Assembly (NCBI RefSeq): GCF_019400745.1
Contig: NZ_WJIB01000001.1
Location: forward strand, 588,283-652,282
DNA: 64,000 nucleotides
Direction of reading: 5' to 3'
Origin: Cohnella sp. CFH 77786
Lineage (GTDB): Bacteria; Bacillota; Bacilli; Paenibacillales; Paenibacillaceae
Made by a program: the position numbers and the translations under genes. The notes under the pieces were generated by a model that did not search any database, was not told where the DNA came from, and saw only the letters and a list, made by a program, of their open reading frames with translations. This document shows, one piece after another, positions 62,318 to 64,000 of the stretch; the stretch's first letter is position 1, and every line of letters starts with the position of its first letter.

Positions 62318-62830
62318 TTATTTGCGCTGTCTGCCGCCATTGCCGTCATTGTCATTGCCATCATTGCCATCATTGCCTTCATTGCCATCATTGCCATCAT
62401 TGCCTTCATTGCCGCCATTGCCGCCATTGCCGCCATTGCCGCCGTTATTCCTGTCTCGCAAGATTTGAACCATGCGCCTGAGATTGTTGGGAAGCGGCAA
62501 GCCGAGCTTCCCGTAATTCTCCAGCACGGACAGCAGCTCATTGACGACATAAAAGGATATCGCGCCTCCCATTACCATCGTCGTCCCGAGGAGCACGTCC
62601 ACCCGATGCGCCAGCAGGATGACCAGCAGCATCAATCCTTTTTTGCCTAGTCCCCAAAAACCGACGTTGCTGTTCAGCCCCGTACCGCTTCGGATGGCCG
62701 CAAAAACGCCGGTGATATAGTCGACCCCCATTAAGACCAGCAGAAGCGTTAACGATTCCTGCCAAATGCCAAAGGAAAAGGTGATGACGGACCCTAGAAT
62801 CGCCGTTACAATACCTGCTTGAAGCTGCAT
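62318..62830 (-). CDS. Phage-holin-4 family protein with Gly-Asn-Asp repeat tail
   Basis: The 170-residue protein has three to four TM helices (ITFSFGIWQESLTLLLVLMG; KGLMLLVILLAHRVDVLLG; MVMGGAISFYVVNELLSVLE) and the holin-4 block VDYITGVFAAIRSGTGLNS. Such proteins (TcdE/BhlA relatives) make membrane pores for lysin or toxin release. After residue 128 the sequence turns to NNGGNGGNGGNEGNDGND-type repeats, coded by 9-bp units, and ends in GRQRK. ATG 62830 has GGAGGGG upstream. No other phage gene is in the window. Confidence 0.88.
   Translation of the reverse strand: MQLQAGIVTAILGSVITFSFGIWQESLTLLLVLMGVDYITGVFAAIRSGTGLNSNVGFWGLGKKGLMLLVILLAHRVDVLLGTTMVMGGAISFYVVNELLSVLENYGKLGLPLPNNLRRMVQILRDRNNGGNGGNGGNGGNEGNDGNDGNEGNDGNDGNDNDGNGGRQRK
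62338..62452. repeat. 9-bp CATTGCCNN-type repeats in the holin gene tail
   Basis: On the plus strand CATTGCCATC, CATTGCCTTC, CATTGCCGCC and similar units follow each other about 12 times. They encode the Gly-Asn-Asp/Glu tail and keep the frame. Confidence 0.85.
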
Positions 62831-63208
62831 CCCATCCCCTCCCCAGTTGAAACACCGCTACAATCCAGCGTATGAAGAAGTGGACAAGTCGGTAACGGCT
62901 TATACCGGTGCGTACGCTGCGTGCCGCGAGGATCTTATCGCCCCCGATGAATACCAACGCAAATAACAAACGGCAGCGAGCGTTCGATTTCAGCGAACTT
63001 GCCTGCCGATCCTGACCGAACTCGCCCAGCATGCTGTTAGGTTCCCGGCAAAGCACGCTGGAAACCCATCCTGGAACGTACGGCGATTTCCCATAATGAC
63101 TCCCGGTGTGCGATCGACCATCTTGACACCCATTTCAGTCGGGCAAGCATCACGAGTTGTCTGTGCCGAATATGCTGTCAACATCAATCTGCGAGGAGGG
63201 ATTTGCGA
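62831..63208. other. 378-bp region without a recognisable gene
   Basis: A long minus-strand frame crosses it but has no ribosome site or domain. TTGACA near 63122 could be a -35 box for the His-rich gene, though no -10 box is at the right distance. No repeat or strong hairpin seen. Confidence 0.45.
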
Positions 63209-63436
63209 ATGCGCGTAGAACCCGTAAAGCCCGTTAAAACCGTTCCGATGCCGGCACCGAATATACCGGCGGCACCCATAACGAATATGCCGGTCATGCC
63301 GGTTCCGATGGCTCCCGTCCATGACAATGCCTACTATTATCCGCATCACCATCACCACCATCACTTCCATCCGCATTACTATTATCCGTGCCACCCTTGC
63401 GGTTGGCATGACGAATGGCTGCTGCGCAAGAAATGA
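63209..63436 (+). CDS. Small His/Tyr/Pro-rich protein, possibly spore-coat type
   Basis: The start is ATG 63209, 8 nt behind GAGGAGGG (75 residues). The first half is a Pro/Val/Met-rich repeat (KPVKTVPMPAPNIPAAPITN, MPVMPVPMAPV). The second half is a natural His/Tyr cluster with seven His in a row followed by HPHYYYPCHPCGWHDEW. This looks like morphogenetic coat proteins of Bacillales and could bind metals, but I cannot assign a family. Confidence 0.65.
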   Translation: MRVEPVKPVKTVPMPAPNIPAAPITNMPVMPVPMAPVHDNAYYYPHHHHHHHFHPHYYYPCHPCGWHDEWLLRKK

Positions 63437-63440
63437 CGCA

Positions 63441-63467
63441 GCCCCCGTCAGGCGGACACTGACGGGG
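63441..63467 (+). terminator. Stem-loop after the His-rich gene
   Basis: CCCCCGTCAG and CTGACGGGGG form a 10-bp stem followed by TTGGC. The T-run is short. Confidence 0.6.
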
Positions 63468-63518
63468 GTTGGCACGATCCAGAACTCAATCTGCGGGGAA
63501 CAAAAACGGCAAAACAAA

Positions 63519-63546
63519 AAGGACACCTTCGATCGAAGATGTCCTT
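63519..63546 (-). terminator. rRNA operon terminator
   Basis: AAGGACA-CTTCG and CGAAG-TGTCCTT form a stem with one mismatch, followed on the minus strand by TTTGTTTTGCCG. It lies about 50 nt after the 5S gene. Confidence 0.85.
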
Positions 63547-63596
63547 CGTTTGTCCGACCCTGTTCGTCGACTTGTCGACTCCAGAGACGGCTCCTG

Positions 63597-63713
63597 CCTG
63601 GCGGCGTCCTACTCTCCCAGGACCCTGCGGTCCAAGTACCATCGGCGCTGGAGGGCTTAACGGTCGTGTTCGGGATGGGTACGCGTGGAACCCCTCCGCC
63701 ATTGCCACCAGAT
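63597..63713 (-). rRNA. rrf: 5S ribosomal RNA
   Basis: On the minus strand the sequence starts TCTGGTGGCAATGGCGGAGG and contains CCCATCCCGAACACG, TTAAGCCCTCCAGCGCCGAT, GGTACTTGGACCGCAGGGTC and ends GAGAGTAGGACGCCGCCAG. The 5' CTGGTGGC pairs with the 3' GCCGCCAG. The length of about 117 nt is normal. The ends are set by this pairing and may be off by one or two bases. Confidence 0.97.
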
Positions 63714-63883
63714 CGGATCTCGTGCGACGAAGTCGTCACGAACCGCGAGGCTGCATGCGGTGTTGCGGAGCAACACGTTGCAGACTTGCGTATACAAGGT
63801 TGTTTACACCTTGAAAACTGGATGCGAAACGAAACGTCGTGCTGATTGATGAAACACCGTGCAAACCTGTGGGCTGCTGCGTA
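63714..63883 (-). other. 23S-5S spacer
   Basis: The 170-nt spacer has no tRNA. It contains the conserved TCCAGTTTTCAAGGTG element common near rRNA genes of Bacillales. Confidence 0.7.
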
Positions 63884-64000
63884 GGATAAGCCCTCGACCG
63901 ATTAGTACCCGTCAGCTGCACGCGTTGCCGCGCTTCCACCCCGGGCCTATCAACCTGGTGTTCTTCCAGGGGTCTTACATACTGGGAAATCTCATCTTGA
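63884..64000 (-). rRNA. rrl: 23S ribosomal RNA, 3' end (continues beyond window)
   Basis: On the minus strand the segment ends with GACGGGTACTAATCGGTCGA and GGGCTTATCC, the universal 3' end of Bacillota 23S rRNA, preceded by GTAAGACCCCTGGAAGA and GGTTGATAGGCCCGGGGTGG. The gene is cut by the window edge. The order 23S then 5S on the minus strand shows that the operon is transcribed towards lower coordinates. Confidence 0.96.

Noticed and set aside
62318..62830. Prophage region around the holin
   Set aside because: No endolysin, portal, capsid, tail or integrase gene lies nearby; solitary holin-4 genes are common on Bacillales chromosomes.
62990..63739. 249-codon minus-strand ORF reaching into the 5S rRNA gene
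   Set aside because: It overlaps the rRNA gene and a plus-strand gene with a good ribosome site, and shows no domain.
63714..63883. tRNA gene between 23S and 5S
   Set aside because: No cloverleaf or TTCGAATC-like T-arm could be found on either strand.

Overview
The window looks like a chromosomal segment of a high-GC, spore-forming Bacillota of the family Paenibacillaceae (Cohnella, Paenibacillus or Thermobacillus type). Evidence: a Bacillus-like yrr gene order (pbpI-type PBP, two U32 proteins, mltG, DUF1292, ruvX, ireB, alaS, yrrI, yrrD, cysteine desulfurase, cymR, mnmA); an alaS T-box leader; the monoderm coproporphyrin-dependent heme genes; YesM/YesN-type signalling; and GC-rich codon use. 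No tool was run; all calls rest on reading the sequence and on family knowledge.

Layout. 1-5.7 kb: 3' end of ilvD, a polysaccharide deacetylase, an AI-2E family permease and a class B PBP. 5.8-20.2 kb: a long minus-strand block with a chemoreceptor, two tRNA-hydroxylation (TrhP-type) proteins, mltG, the ireB-ruvX-DUF1292-DUF1292 operon, T-box-controlled alaS, a second AI-2E permease, small yrr-type genes, cysteine desulfurase and cymR; mnmA diverges from cymR. 21.6-26 kb: a 51-bp tandem-repeat tract, an unknown protein, a yebC-family gene followed by sixteen 9-bp repeats, a cold-shock gene and a methyltransferase with a repetitive N-terminus. 26-43 kb: oligoendopeptidase F, a DNA glycosylase, ktrB, a sugar ABC importer without its ATPase, a GAF/HD-GYP phosphodiesterase, a capA-gdpD-fah group, a hairpin-repeat tract, and a YesM-YesN-NagZ operon.

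43.5-49.5 kb: an uninterrupted minus-strand run hemE-cpfC-cgoX-mobA-moeA-mobB joins heme and molybdenum-cofactor synthesis in one apparent transcription unit. 49.6-57.4 kb: a frameshifted MFS transporter, an O-methyltransferase, an LTA-synthase-like sulfatase, small Fe-S/DUF genes, an M14 peptidase, glutamate racemase and YtxH/DUF948 envelope proteins. 57.5-59.7 kb: an IS1595-like transposase with an apparently ruined DDE triad, driven by a promoter carrying a LexA-like box and bracketed by intergenic repeats. 59.7-63.4 kb: a SufR-like regulator, DUF86, Dabb, a CuA-like cupredoxin, a holin and a His-rich protein. The window ends in an rRNA operon on the minus strand (5S complete, 23S 3' end).

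The most unusual theme is the intergenic repeat content. Tandem families with 91-, 51-, 42- and 9-bp periods sit between genes. The 91-bp tract and the cluster near 57.5 kb share the core CACTATCCC-YTTCGCTCAG, and the 42-bp tract shares CTGAGCGA. A separate two-hairpin element occurs at 0.95 kb and 30 kb, each time directly downstream of a stop codon. The repeat families and the degenerate transposase are the best candidates for something not yet described.
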